A DNA stretch of 33,798 nt from Chloroflexota bacterium (GTDB lineage Bacteria; Chloroflexota; Dehalococcoidia; Lucifugimonadales; UBA3495). The stretch's first letter is position 1. Every line of letters begins with the position of its first letter. The notes beneath the pieces were generated by a model. That model was not told the origin of the DNA and ran no database searches. It worked only from the letters and a program-made list of their open reading frames with translations. The DNA lies in contig JADFPD010000012.1 of the NCBI GenBank assembly GCA_022562475.1, forward strand, positions 1 to 33,798. Direction: 5' to 3'. The position numbers and the translations under genes were made by a program. This document shows positions 16,265 to 24,919 of this stretch, one piece after another.

Positions 16265-16273
16265 AACTACAAT
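16245..16273 (+). promoter_or_regulatory. Promoter of the CoA-transferase operon
   Basis: TTGACT, a 17-base spacer and TACAAT match the sigma-70 consensus at five of six positions in each box. The -10 box ends 45 bases before the ATG at 16319. Confidence 0.6.
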
Positions 16274-16318
16274 CGCCAAAGCCGCTCAGGCATCGGCATT
16301 TATCGGCCAAGGAAAAAC

Positions 16319-17554
16319 ATGCCCTTTCAAGCCCCCGCCGCCGGCGTCCTTCTGCCTCCCTACCGCATTCTTGACCTGACGGGCCCCGAAGGCGTGTTCT
16401 GCGGCAAGCTCTTGGCCGACTACGGCGCCGATGTGATCAAGATAGAGCCCCCCGCCGGAGACCCCACCAGGCAAAGGCCGCCGTTTATCGGCGACCGGCC
16501 CGGCCCCGAACGCAGCGCCTACTTCCTGTTCTACAACACAAATAAACGGTCGGTCACCCTGGACCTGGAAAGTTCCCAGGGACAAGACCTGTTCAAGAAG
16601 CTGGCCGCTTCCGCCGACGTTTTGATCGAGAGTTTCCCGGTCGGCTACTTGAAATCCCTGGGACTGGACTTCGAGAGCCTTAAAACGGGCAACCCCGGCC
16701 TGGTGATGGCTTCGATCACGCCCTTCGGTCAGACCGGCCCCTGGAAGGACTTTCAGTCCACGGACCTGATATCGCTGGCCGCCAGCGGCTTCATGCAGAT
16801 CACCGGCGACCCCGACGGACCGCCCATGCGCCAGGGCAACGAGCAGTCCCACTTCCCCGGCGCCCAGCACGCCGCGGCCGCCATCATGGGCGCACTGTTC
16901 TACCGCGACATGCAGGGCGGCCCGGGCCAGTACATCGACGTCTCGATGCAGGAAGCGATGATCACCTACTACACCGACGCGCACCCAGCCCTGGCCTGGA
17001 TGCAGAACGGCGAGAACGTGACCAGGGTCGGCACCAACTCGACCCTGGTGATCCCGCTGGGCGCCTATCCCTGCAAGGACGGCTGGATCTCTGCGGGAAT
17101 CATCACCCCCAGGGAGTGGGAGAACCTGTCCCAGTGGATGTTCGAGGTCACCGGCAACGAAGAGATATTGAATGATGACTTCAAGGGCGGCAACCAGGAC
17201 CGCGCCCCTTACAACGACATCATCACAGCCCTGGTCATCGATTTCACCACCCGTTTCACTTCGGAAGAACTCTTCCACCAGGGCCAGGAGCGGAACTTGG
17301 TCTTCATTCCGGTGAACACGGTGTCCGATTTGCTATCGGACCCCCAGCTTGAGGCCAGCAATTTCTGGTTCGAACTGGACCACGCCGAAGCCGGCACGCT
17401 GAAGTACCCACTGGGCGTGTTCGACAGCGACGAGGTCTCGCCTGGCACCAAGCCGGCCCCGCACCTGGGGCAGGACAACCATGCCATCTTCGGCGTTGAA
17501 TTGGGCCTTGACGAAAATGAGCTTGCGTCCCTACGGTCCCAGGGAGTGATCTAG
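16319..17554 (+). CDS. Class III CoA-transferase (CaiB/BaiF), non-catalytic subunit candidate, 411 aa
   Basis: The family features are clear: ILDLTGPEGVFCGKLLADYGADVIKIEPP at residues 17-45, NKRSVTLDL, ASITPFGQTGPW, and GPGQYIDVSMQEAM after residue 200. Class III transferases move CoA between carboxylic acids through an Asp-anchored anhydride. At the place of that Asp, just before the conserved Gly-His region, this protein has Ser177 (QSHFPGAQH), so by itself it should be inactive. The next gene, two bases downstream, keeps the Asp. The pair probably forms a heteromer, as in two-subunit enzymes such as benzylsuccinate CoA-transferase. AAGG lies before the ATG. The acid substrate is unknown. 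Confidence 0.88.
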   Translation: MPFQAPAAGVLLPPYRILDLTGPEGVFCGKLLADYGADVIKIEPPAGDPTRQRPPFIGDRPGPERSAYFLFYNTNKRSVTLDLESSQGQDLFKKLAASADVLIESFPVGYLKSLGLDFESLKTGNPGLVMASITPFGQTGPWKDFQSTDLISLAASGFMQITGDPDGPPMRQGNEQSHFPGAQHAAAAIMGALFYRDMQGGPGQYIDVSMQEAMITYYTDAHPALAWMQNGENVTRVGTNSTLVIPLGAYPCKDGWISAGIITPREWENLSQWMFEVTGNEEILNDDFKGGNQDRAPYNDIITALVIDFTTRFTSEELFHQGQERNLVFIPVNTVSDLLSDPQLEASNFWFELDHAEAGTLKYPLGVFDSDEVSPGTKPAPHLGQDNHAIFGVELGLDENELASLRSQGVI

Positions 17555-17556
17555 GA

Positions 17557-18795
17557 ATGACCAGCCAAGCACTGCCGAAAAAAGCCCTGGCAGGCGTCCG
17601 AATCCTGGAGTTGGGCCCGTATGTGGCCCTGCCCATGACCGGCCGTATCCTGGCGGCCATGGGCGCCGAGGTCATCAAGATCGAGACCAACAAGGTCCTG
17701 GATGAGATGAACTTCATACCCGCCTGGTCCCGGGGCGGCGGCCAGCCGGAGTTTCAGCGGGCCAAGAAACGGGTAACCATCGATGTCCGCACCCCCGGCG
17801 GACTTGAAGTGTTCAAAGAGTTGGTCAAGGTCAGCGATGTCTTCATGACCAACTTCCGGCGCAACATCCTCGACCGGTGGGGCATCGATTTCCCGGAGCT
17901 ACGCCGGCTGCGTCCCGACATCATCCTGATGTGGCAGACCGGACTGGGCGGCATCGGCCCCTACTACACCTACAAGTCCTACGGGATCTTGGTGCAGCAC
18001 ATGGGCGGCGTCTCTCTCATGTCCGGCGAGGAAGGAGAGCCGCCGGCCACCATCAACACGTCCTACTCCGACTACCACACCGGCGTCTTCCAGCCGGTGG
18101 CGATCATGGGCGCATTGATGCGGCGCCGGTTGACCGGCCAACCTGCCACCATGGAATCGTCCATCTTCAAGTCGGGCGCGTTAACCGCCGGGCCGGCCAT
18201 ACTCGACTACCAGTCCACCGGCCGGATGCCCCAACGCATCGGCAACCGCGACCCCTACTCGGCGCCCCACGGAGTCTACCGGTGCCAGGGAGACGACCGC
18301 TGGTGCGCCATCGCGGTGCAGACCGACAGCCAGTGGTCGGCTTTCCGCCAGGCCATCGGCAACCCCGATTGGTGCCGCGAAGACGCCTTTGCATCCTTGG
18401 AGGCCCGGTTGGCAAACCAGGACCGTTTGGACGAACTGGTGGGCCGATGGACCGCCGGCCGGACCGCCGAAGATGCCATGGCCTGCCTCCAAGATTCCGG
18501 TGTCCCGGCCAGTCTGGTGTCCCAGGGCAAGGACCTATACGAAGGCCCGCATCTAAAGGCGCGTGAGTTCTTCCGCCCCACCCCCTTCTACCTGGCCGAC
18601 CGGGGCAAACCAGCCTGGGAATGGGAGCGCGCAGCGGGCGTCTCGTCTGCCAATCCCCCCAAGCTGTCCGAGTCCCCCATGGATTTCGGACACTACAGCA
18701 ACATCGGCGAAGACAACGATTACGTATTCAAAGAGATTTTAGGTATGTCCCAAGCGGAACTGGACATCTTAACCGAAAACCAGTCCCTGTTCTAA
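17557..18795 (+). CDS. Class III CoA-transferase (CaiB/BaiF), catalytic subunit candidate, 412 aa
   Basis: This is a second family member, starting two bases after the preceding stop. It has the N-terminal GVRILELGPYVALPMTGRILAAMGAEVIKIE, RVTIDVRTPGG and MWQTGLGGIGPYYTYKSYG. The catalytic Asp is Asp172 in SYSDYHTGVFQP, at the position occupied by Ser in the first subunit. The two proteins differ widely, so the pair is an old functional division rather than a recent duplication. The order transferase-transferase-crotonase on one promoter suggests that an organic acid is activated to its CoA ester and then processed by the crotonase. Confidence 0.9.
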   Translation: MTSQALPKKALAGVRILELGPYVALPMTGRILAAMGAEVIKIETNKVLDEMNFIPAWSRGGGQPEFQRAKKRVTIDVRTPGGLEVFKELVKVSDVFMTNFRRNILDRWGIDFPELRRLRPDIILMWQTGLGGIGPYYTYKSYGILVQHMGGVSLMSGEEGEPPATINTSYSDYHTGVFQPVAIMGALMRRRLTGQPATMESSIFKSGALTAGPAILDYQSTGRMPQRIGNRDPYSAPHGVYRCQGDDRWCAIAVQTDSQWSAFRQAIGNPDWCREDAFASLEARLANQDRLDELVGRWTAGRTAEDAMACLQDSGVPASLVSQGKDLYEGPHLKAREFFRPTPFYLADRGKPAWEWERAAGVSSANPPKLSESPMDFGHYSNIGEDNDYVFKEILGMSQAELDILTENQSLF

Positions 18796-18808
18796 CCCGA
18801 TCCCCTGA

Positions 18809-18835
18809 AAGCTGATAGCTGTTAGCTGACAGCTT
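18809..18835. repeat. Short palindrome inside the operon
   Basis: AAGCTGATAGCT, a three-base loop and AGCTGACAGCTT form an imperfect hairpin in the 55-base gap between the second CoA-transferase and the crotonase gene. It may attenuate or stabilise the message. AGCTGATAGCTGA-type repeats also occur as dispersed elements in other genomes. Confidence 0.55.
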
Positions 18836-18850
18836 GCACCGCGAGGAACC

Positions 18851-19651
18851 ATGTACGACTACAGCAGCTACGAACACTTGATAATCGAAGTCAAAGACGG
18901 CGTTGCCCTTCTGACCATCAACCGTCCGGAGGTCTACAACGCCACCAACTTCAAGTTGCACAACGAATTAAGCGTGGTCTGGCTGGACCTGGGCAAGGAC
19001 GACGATGTACGGGTGGCCGTGATCACCGGCGCCGGCACCGCATTCTCCGCCGGCGGCGACTTCGATCTCATCCAGGACTCGATCGGCAACGGCAAGATCA
19101 TCGCCGGGACCATGGAAGAGGCCCGGGACATCGTCCACAACATGATCAACCTGGACAAGCCGGTGATCTCCGCGATCAACGGCGTGGCGGTGGGCGCCGG
19201 CCTGGCCGTGGCCCTGCTGGCCGACATATCAATAGCATCGGACAAGGCCCGGTTCACCGACGGCCACGTGCGGCTGGGCGTGGCCGCCGGTGACCATGCG
19301 GCGTTGATCTGGCCCATGCTCATCGGAATGGCCAAGGCCAAGTATTACCTGCTCACCTGCGAATTTCTGGACGGGACCGAAGCCGAACGCATCGGCCTGG
19401 TCAGCCAGGTAGTGCCCCACGAAGAACTCATGGACAAGGCCATGGGCGTGGCCCACAAATTGGCCTCCGGTTCCCAGCAGGCCATTCGGTACACCAAGCG
19501 CTCGTTGAACCAGTGGCTGCGCCAGGCCGAGCACACTGCCTTCGACTACTCCCTGGCCCTGGAGATGTTGGGGTTCTTCGGAGAGGACGTTCAGGAGGGC
19601 CTGAACGCGGTAAGGGAGCGCCGGGACCCCAAATTCCCTTCGGCGCAGTAG
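18851..19651 (+). CDS. Crotonase-superfamily protein without the two catalytic Glu, 266 aa
   Basis: The crotonase fold is shown by [23 protein letters not shown] (oxyanion-hole loop), [21 protein letters not shown] and [10 protein letters not shown]. Length is normal. The residues that correspond to Glu144 and Glu164 of mammalian enoyl-CoA hydratase are Ala119 (GAGLAVAL) and His139 (DGHVRLGV), followed by Asp148 (AAGDHA). A subgroup with His and Asp at these places is common in environmental bacteria and usually annotated only as enoyl-CoA hydratase/isomerase. Simple hydration is therefore unlikely; an isomerase, hydrolase or C-C cleaving reaction on a CoA ester is possible. GAGGAA precedes the ATG. 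It is probably expressed with the CoA-transferases. Confidence 0.88.
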   Translation: MYDYSSYEHLIIEVKDGVALLTINRPEVYNATNFKLHNELSVVWLDLGKDDDVRVAVITGAGTAFSAGGDFDLIQDSIGNGKIIAGTMEEARDIVHNMINLDKPVISAINGVAVGAGLAVALLADISIASDKARFTDGHVRLGVAAGDHAALIWPMLIGMAKAKYYLLTCEFLDGTEAERIGLVSQVVPHEELMDKAMGVAHKLASGSQQAIRYTKRSLNQWLRQAEHTAFDYSLALEMLGFFGEDVQEGLNAVRERRDPKFPSAQ

Positions 19652-19669
19652 TGAGGCATATCCCACAAA

Positions 19670-19752
19670 TGTCATTCTGAGGAGTGCCTTAGGCCGACGA
19701 AGAATCTACCAATTTCAATCCTGGCAGACCCTTCTCTTCGCTCAGGGCGACA
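19670..19752. repeat. Dispersed palindromic repeat, family 2, copy 3
   Basis: It begins TGTCATTCTGAGGAGTGCCT and ends ACCCTTCTCTTCGCTCAGGG plus CGACA. It has the same architecture as the copies at 12883, 14404 and 27305 but in the opposite orientation. It lies between the crotonase and aldo/keto reductase genes. Confidence 0.7.
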
Positions 19753-19834
19753 ATCGGGGATGGGCAGCGCGATTCGGGGACCTGGTGCGGCTGATCCACT
19801 CGAGGAAAATGTTAACGTTGCAACGGACTTATAA

Positions 19835-20827
19835 ATGGACTATAGGAAATTCGGCAATACCGGCATAGAAGTCTCAGAGATCGGGTTCGGCTGCGGCGAT
19901 GTGGGCGGCCTTATGGTACGGGGCGAGCCCGCCGATCAGGTCCGCGCCGTGGCCAGGGCCATGGAGTTGGGCATCAATTACTTCGACACCGCCTCCCGCT
20001 ACGGCGGCGGCCGGTCGGAAACCAACCTAGGCCGGGTGCTGAAAGAGCTTTCGGCCGACGTCTACGTCGGCACAAAGTACAGCCTGGGCGAGTCCGACCC
20101 AAACGATCTGAAGGCTGGGGTCATACAGTCGGTGGAGGCCAGCCTGAAGCGGCTGGGCCGGGAGCAGGTGGACCTGATCCAACTCCACGACCGCATCAGC
20201 TCGCAGACCGACGTTACAATCAGGGCGATTGCGGTATCCGATGTGCTGGGAGAAGTGCGTGAGGCCCTTGAGGAGCTCAAGTCCCAGGGCAAGGTCCGTT
20301 TCTACGGCATGACCGGCGTGGGAGAACCCAAGGGTATCCATGAAGTTGTTGCTTCAGGCCTGGTCAGTACCGTCCAGACCGTATACAACCTGATCAACGC
20401 CAGCGCCGGAGCCACCGCCCCAACCGGGTTCGACATGACCGACTATGACCGTGTGATCGACCTGGCGGCGGACAAAAATGTCGGCATCATCGTGATTCGG
20501 GTATTGGCGGCGGGCGCGCTCACCGGCATATCCGAGCGGCATCCCGTGGCCGTGCCGACCGTGGCGCCCATCGGTTCGGGCAGAGACTTCCAGCAAGACG
20601 AGTCCAGAGCGCGTGAGTTTGCCTTTCTGGTCGATGAAGGATTCGCCGCCGATATGCCCGAGGCGGCCATCCGGTTCGCCCTGAGCAACCCGGGTGTTTC
20701 AACGGTGCTCGTGGGCTATTCCAGCCTGGACCACCTGGAAAAGTCAGTGCAGTACGCAGCCAAAGGCCCGCTGCCCGCGGAGGCGCTGGCCCGGCTGCCA
20801 CAGGCATGGTCTACTTTTGTCAGCTAG
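19835..20827 (+). CDS. Aldo/keto reductase, 330 aa
   Basis: This is a TIM-barrel NAD(P)H-dependent carbonyl reductase. The catalytic tetrad is visible as Asp51 and Tyr56 (YFDTASRYGGGRSE), Lys81 (YVGTKYS) and His118 (LIQLHDR). The start MDYRKFGNTGIEVSEIGFG is typical of the L-galactose dehydrogenase/YajO-like groups. The C-terminal part (SNPGVSTVLVGYSSLDHLEKSV) carries the nucleotide-binding signature. The substrate is unknown. Only a weak ribosome site (GGA) precedes the ATG. It lies upstream of the M24 peptidase in the same direction and downstream of a palindromic repeat, so it may begin a new transcription unit. Confidence 0.93.
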   Translation: MDYRKFGNTGIEVSEIGFGCGDVGGLMVRGEPADQVRAVARAMELGINYFDTASRYGGGRSETNLGRVLKELSADVYVGTKYSLGESDPNDLKAGVIQSVEASLKRLGREQVDLIQLHDRISSQTDVTIRAIAVSDVLGEVREALEELKSQGKVRFYGMTGVGEPKGIHEVVASGLVSTVQTVYNLINASAGATAPTGFDMTDYDRVIDLAADKNVGIIVIRVLAAGALTGISERHPVAVPTVAPIGSGRDFQQDESRAREFAFLVDEGFAADMPEAAIRFALSNPGVSTVLVGYSSLDHLEKSVQYAAKGPLPAEALARLPQAWSTFVS

Positions 20828-20869
20828 CCGGCCTCTTGCGGTGGACCTAAATGGAGAAACCCTAGAACC

Positions 20870-21988
20870 ATGAACGAAATATTGGGCAACCTGGACAGTC
20901 TGCGCAGCGCGATGGACAAAAGCGAGTTCGACGCCATCATCGCCATGTCCCCGGAAAACGTGCCCTACACCTCCGGCGTGGGCATCTGGTCCCAGAAAGT
21001 GATCCGCGACCGGCTGGCGCTGGTGGTCTGGCCCAGGGAGGGCGAGCCGACGCTGATCGTGGCCACCAACGAAGTGGGCTACGTCAAAGAAAAGTCTTGG
21101 ATCACTGACGTGCGGGCCTACACCCAGCACCAGGACTCGCCGATCAAGCTGCTCTCCGATGTGCTCCAAGAGAAAGGCCTGGGCGCGGGACGTATCGGAT
21201 TCGAGCCGGCCTACCTGACCACGGACTACTATCTGGAGCTTTTGGAGACCATGCCGGAGGCCAAATTCGAGTCCTGTGAACCAATGCTCCAGAAGGTGCG
21301 GATGATCAAGACCGAGGCGGAGATAGATCTGCTGTGCCGTGCGGCCACCTCAACCGAGCGGGCCCTGATGGCCACTTATTCCACCGCCCGTCCGGGCGAG
21401 AAGGAACGCGACCTGGTGGCCCGGTTGGGCGCCAACATCCTGCAGTCCGGCGCCGAGCTGCCGTCCTTCTTGTTCTTCACCGTGGGCCCGAATACCGGTT
21501 ACGCCCACCCCGACCCCACCGACATCGAGTTGCAGCCCAACGACATCCTGAAAGCGGACTGCGGCGGCTGGTTCTCGGGGTATTTCTCGGATATCGGCCG
21601 GACGGTGGTGGTCGGCAAGGCCACCGATGAGCAACATTCCATCTACAACCGCCTGGCGGAGGTGCACCGGAAGACCATCGCCACCATGCAGCCGGGCGTG
21701 CCGGCCAACGAGGTTTTTCGGCAGAACGTGGCGTTCTACAAAGAAGCGGACATCGAATTCAGCCTGCCCTTCGCCGGACACGGTCTGGGTCTATACATCC
21801 ACGAGATGCCCATGCTGGCCGCCTTTGAAGACACCCCCCTCGCCCCCAACATGGTGTTTGCAGTAGAGACGCGGGTGCGCTGGCCAGGCGTCCAGGGGTT
21901 CCACATAGAAGACCTGGTCGTAATCCGGGAAGACGGACCTGAGATAATCACCAAGTTCATGGACACCAGCCGGTTGATGGAACTCTAG
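20870..21988 (+). CDS. M24-family metallopeptidase (Xaa-Pro peptidase-like), 372 aa
   Basis: A creatinase-like N-terminal domain (residues 1-135) is followed by a pita-bread M24 domain. The five metal ligands are present: Asp230 and Asp241 ([17 protein letters not shown]), His304 ([10 protein letters not shown]), Glu333 (VETRV) and Glu347 (IEDLV). A two-metal hydrolase that removes an N-terminal residue before Pro, or splits a related amide, is expected. Short catabolic clusters often use such enzymes for small amides rather than peptides, and the substrate cannot be chosen from sequence. GGAG lies about thirteen bases before the ATG, a little far. The gene follows the aldo/keto reductase by 42 bases. 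Confidence 0.93.
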   Translation: MNEILGNLDSLRSAMDKSEFDAIIAMSPENVPYTSGVGIWSQKVIRDRLALVVWPREGEPTLIVATNEVGYVKEKSWITDVRAYTQHQDSPIKLLSDVLQEKGLGAGRIGFEPAYLTTDYYLELLETMPEAKFESCEPMLQKVRMIKTEAEIDLLCRAATSTERALMATYSTARPGEKERDLVARLGANILQSGAELPSFLFFTVGPNTGYAHPDPTDIELQPNDILKADCGGWFSGYFSDIGRTVVVGKATDEQHSIYNRLAEVHRKTIATMQPGVPANEVFRQNVAFYKEADIEFSLPFAGHGLGLYIHEMPMLAAFEDTPLAPNMVFAVETRVRWPGVQGFHIEDLVVIREDGPEIITKFMDTSRLMEL

Positions 21989-22023
21989 ATCCAACGTCGG
22001 CCGATGCTAGAAGGAATCACAAA

Positions 22024-22791
22024 GTGACATCAGGACACCCGGCAACCAAAGTAGCCATCGTGACGGGCGCGGGGACCGGCATCGGCCGGGCGTCGGCCCT
22101 TGCCTTGCTGCAAGACGGATATTCGGTGGCGTTGGCCGGCCGGCGCCTGGAGCCTCTGGAAGGGACGCTGGAGCAGGCGGGCAGCGCCGCCTCCCGGGCC
22201 ATAGCCGTCTCCACAGACGTGGGCGACCCCGCCTCGGTGCGGGAACTATTCGCCAAAACTCTGGAGTCATTCGGGCGGCTGGATGTTCTATTCAATAACG
22301 CCGGCGCCAGCGCGCCACCGGTGCCCATGGAAGACCTGACCTACGAGCAATGGAAATCCACGGTTGACGCGAATCTAACCGGCGTCTTTTTGTGCACGCA
22401 GCAAGCGATACTAATAATGAAAAACCAGGACCCCTTGGGCGGACGCATCATCAACAACGGTTCCATCTCCGCCCATGTGCCCCGGCCGAACAGCGCACCT
22501 TACACCGCGACCAAGCACGGAGTGACCGGGTTAACCAAGTCGACTTCTCTGGACGGCCGCAAATATAATATTGCGTGCAGCCAGATCGACATCGGCAACG
22601 CCGCCACCGAGATGTCTGCCCATTTTGAAACCGGAGTCATGCAGCCCCATGGTTCTGTGGCAGTCGAGCCACGATTCGACGTTGGACACGTTGCCGAAGC
22701 GGTGGTCTACATAGCCAACCTGCCCTTGGACACCAACGTCCAGTTCATGACGATAATGGCGACCAAAATGCCCTACATCGGCCGTGGTTAG
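22024..22791 (+). CDS. Short-chain dehydrogenase/reductase, 255 aa
   Basis: This is a classical SDR. It has a Rossmann motif TGAGTGIG at 14-21, NNAG at 91-94, and a catalytic set of Ser147 or Ser149, Tyr160 and Lys164 ([10 protein letters not shown]). It is probably an NAD(P)-dependent alcohol/ketone oxidoreductase of unknown substrate. The start is GTG at 22024 (reading MTSGHP), supported by AAGGAA about seven bases upstream. It lies 35 bases after the M24 peptidase and is probably cotranscribed. Its 3' end is 16 bases from the convergent RAYT gene. Confidence 0.92.
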   Translation: MTSGHPATKVAIVTGAGTGIGRASALALLQDGYSVALAGRRLEPLEGTLEQAGSAASRAIAVSTDVGDPASVRELFAKTLESFGRLDVLFNNAGASAPPVPMEDLTYEQWKSTVDANLTGVFLCTQQAILIMKNQDPLGGRIINNGSISAHVPRPNSAPYTATKHGVTGLTKSTSLDGRKYNIACSQIDIGNAATEMSAHFETGVMQPHGSVAVEPRFDVGHVAEAVVYIANLPLDTNVQFMTIMATKMPYIGRG

Positions 22792-22807
22792 GGCCGGAAT
22801 CTCGCCC

Positions 22808-23383
22808 CTACGACTGTGTAATCAGGACTGGATTCTCCGGGTCTTCAGACCACTTCGCCGGATTATCGGAAATGTACTTACGGACATCGTCTAAATCATG
22901 GTCGGTTCGGATAATGCTTTCGTAATAATTGCGTTGCCAGACTGGCTGAACAGATCCATGTCGTTCTTCCGCACCCCTCCGCGAAACCGCAGATTTAAAT
23001 GAACGGACAATGGTGGGAATCGATCTCCGCACAGGTTTTCCGAAAGCCTCAGGTGTCGCCTTCCGCTGAGAAGTATCAATCTCGCTTTCACCCGAGCTAG
23101 CGATGAGTAATATACCGTGCAAATGGTTCGGCATCAGCACGAATTCATCAAGCGTAACCCCGGGGAAATGAGTAGGGATCGATTCCCAACACTCGATCAC
23201 TAATTCGCCAATCGGACTGGGTCTCAATGACCGGTCTTCGCCGTCAATTTCACCAAATAGGAATCTGCGTCGTGCCGCGCAGATCGTGATGAAATATGCG
23301 CCTGGCCGGGCGTAGTCGTAGCCGGGCAGTCGAACCGATCTTCGTGAGTGTAATGGGGAGCTGTACGGAGGACAGGCATTCAC
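22808..23383 (-). mobile_element. REP-associated tyrosine transposase (RAYT), about 191 aa
   Basis: The core pattern is that of Y1 HUH transposases of the REP-associated group: SVRLPGYDYARPGAYFITIC at residues 16-35, the metal-binding HUH as His87 and His89 (MPNHLHGIL), and the nucleophile Tyr153/Tyr154 (WQRNYYESIIR), ending DNPAKW. Such enzymes nick and join single-stranded REP palindromes and spread them through a genome. The proposed GTG start at 23383 gives normal family length but has no clear ribosome site; the track start at 23527 would read through the palindrome at 23436. Its stop lies in the sequence TAGGGGCGAGA, sharing TAGGGGC with that palindrome, so the gene is bracketed by related sequence. 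Confidence 0.88.
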
Positions 23384-23435
23384 GGAATTGATTGTCGTGC
23401 AGTTGGATGGGGGTTGGCATCTAGCAAGTGTCAGG

Positions 23436-23468
23436 GCGTAGGGGCACGGCACTGCCGTGCCCCTACGC
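23436..23468. repeat. Perfect REP-type palindrome upstream of the RAYT gene
   Basis: GCGTAGGGGCACGGCA and its exact reverse complement are separated by one base. It lies 52 bases upstream of the RAYT start, the usual position of a cognate REP. A related pair of arms is at 28950-28987. Confidence 0.85.
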
Positions 23469-23508
23469 TGGAAAGACGTTGGTTCGGGATGAAAATTCTC
23501 CTCATCCC

Positions 23509-24012
23509 CTACGGCCGGATCAACCACACCGCCAGGACCAGGATGGTCATGGCTGCCAGCAGGTTCACCCCGGCGGTCATGCGGACGATTTTCCGGCCCA
23601 GGCTTTGGGGAAGCGCCTGACCCGCGGCGCGGGCTTGGTCCAGCCTTTCCAAGACCTTGGGGCCAAGCCAGAAATCGTGGACCAGGCTCAACACCACCAC
23701 GATCAGGAACAACAGGCTTTTGGCCTGCAGGATGTGCATGAAACGGCCGTCATCGGTGAAGAACACCCCGGGCCGAATTCCCCAATGCTGCCAGGCCAGG
23801 TAGCCGCCGCTCAGTCCCAGGAGGACCATGGCCGTCCAGGCCACCGGCAGGAACCGCTCGCCGGCATCCCGAAGCATCGCCAGCCCCGCTCCGGTCCCCT
23901 CTGACCGCATGGCCTGCCGGGCAACGGGAATCATCACCATCACCAGGAACAGCATCCCGCCGAGCCAGACCACCGCCGAGACGATGTGCACCGCCACTGC
24001 TGTTTGATACAT
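23509..24012 (-). CDS. CopD-like integral membrane protein, 167 aa
   Basis: Four hydrophobic segments are visible, about residues 5-27, 55-74, 93-112 and 145-165. The first contains HIVSAVVWLGGMLFL, the His/Trp/Gly-Gly pattern of CopD-type and related heme- or copper-handling membrane proteins. A further His (MHILQAKS) lies at the start of helix 3. The role is not certain: copper uptake, cytochrome assembly or a HemJ-like function are all possible. It begins two bases after the stop of the SDR gene upstream on the same strand, so it is translationally coupled. A REP palindrome lies downstream. Confidence 0.7.
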   Translation of the reverse strand: MYQTAVAVHIVSAVVWLGGMLFLVMVMIPVARQAMRSEGTGAGLAMLRDAGERFLPVAWTAMVLLGLSGGYLAWQHWGIRPGVFFTDDGRFMHILQAKSLLFLIVVVLSLVHDFWLGPKVLERLDQARAAGQALPQSLGRKIVRMTAGVNLLAAMTILVLAVWLIRP

Positions 24013-24014
24013 GG

Positions 24015-24782
24015 TTACTGGGCCAAGTAGCCGCCGTCCACCGGCATGTTATGCCCGGTGACGAAAGATGCAGCGTCCGAGGACAGCCACAAAACAGCCT
24101 CGGCAATCTCAGACGGTTCACCCAACCGGCCGATGGGGTGCCGTGAAGCCACGCGCTCTTCGAACCCATCTATCTCTTCAAAGATGCTTTGGACCATCGG
24201 CGTCTGGATGTAGCCGGGACAAACGGCGTTCACGCGTATACCCGACTTGGCGTACTCCAGGGCCGCCGCCTTGGTTAAACCGGTCACTCCGTGCTTGGCG
24301 GCGATGTAGGCCACGGTCCCAGGGATGCCCACCAGTCCGGCCACGGAGGCAGTGTTCACGATGGCCCCGCCGCCCTGTTTCAACATCTGAGGAATCTCGG
24401 CCTTCATACAAAGCCAAACTCCTTTCAGGTTGATGCTGATCACCCGGTCCCAGTCGTCTTCCCGGTATTCGGCGGTGAGAAGGCGGTCCCTCCCTCCGGA
24501 GATTCCGGCGTTGTTGAAGGCGCAGTCCAGGCTGCCGAAGGCCTCCACCGCCTGGGCCACCATGGCCTGGGTGTCCTCGGGACTGGCGACGTCGGCGTGG
24601 ACCAAGATCGCCTCTCCCCCGGCCTCTTTGATCTGTTGCACCGTCTCCTCGCCGCCCTCCACGTTCACATCGGCCACCACGACCCTCGCGCCTTCTCTGG
24701 CGTAGGCCAGAGAGGCAGCCCGGCCGATGCCTGACCCTGCGCCGGTGACCAGGGCTGTCTTTCCGTCCAGACTTCCAGCCAT
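24015..24782 (-). CDS. Short-chain dehydrogenase/reductase (FabG/glucose-dehydrogenase-like), 255 aa
   Basis: This is a classical SDR with TGAGSGIG at 13-20, a cofactor-selecting acidic residue at the end of strand 2 (VVVADVN, favouring NAD), NNAG at 90-93, and the catalytic Ser146, Tyr159 and Lys163. The C-terminal CPGYIQTPM and SSDAASFVTGHNMPVDGGYLAQ are typical of the group annotated as 3-oxoacyl reductase or glucose 1-dehydrogenase. The true substrate is open. AAGGAG precedes the ATG and a good promoter lies 36-63 bases upstream. It is the first gene of a two-gene operon with the CopD-like protein. Confidence 0.92.
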   Translation of the reverse strand: MAGSLDGKTALVTGAGSGIGRAASLAYAREGARVVVADVNVEGGEETVQQIKEAGGEAILVHADVASPEDTQAMVAQAVEAFGSLDCAFNNAGISGGRDRLLTAEYREDDWDRVISINLKGVWLCMKAEIPQMLKQGGGAIVNTASVAGLVGIPGTVAYIAAKHGVTGLTKAAALEYAKSGIRVNAVCPGYIQTPMVQSIFEEIDGFEERVASRHPIGRLGEPSEIAEAVLWLSSDAASFVTGHNMPVDGGYLAQ

Positions 24783-24817
24783 GTGCTATCTCCTTGAGCC
24801 GTCGTTGATCTGACGGA

Positions 24818-24845
24818 ATTATACCCATGCCCCTTGGATTGGCAA
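24818..24845 (-). promoter_or_regulatory. Sigma-70-type promoter of the SDR operon
   Basis: On the minus strand TTGCCA and a perfect TATAAT are separated by 16 bases, with the -10 box 36 bases before the ATG at 24782. The divergent acyl-CoA synthetase gene begins at 24920, and a TAGAAT near 24881 may be its -10 box. Confidence 0.65.
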
Positions 24846-24919
24846 CTGCCGGCGACCTTCCCCACGCCCAGCGCAACGTGTAGAATAGCCCGGAAATCAC
24901 TCGCGGCTAGGAAGGACCT

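Noticed and set aside
16286-17278. 330-residue minus-strand ORF
   Set aside because: It is the shadow of the first CoA-transferase, whose own frame carries all family motifs.
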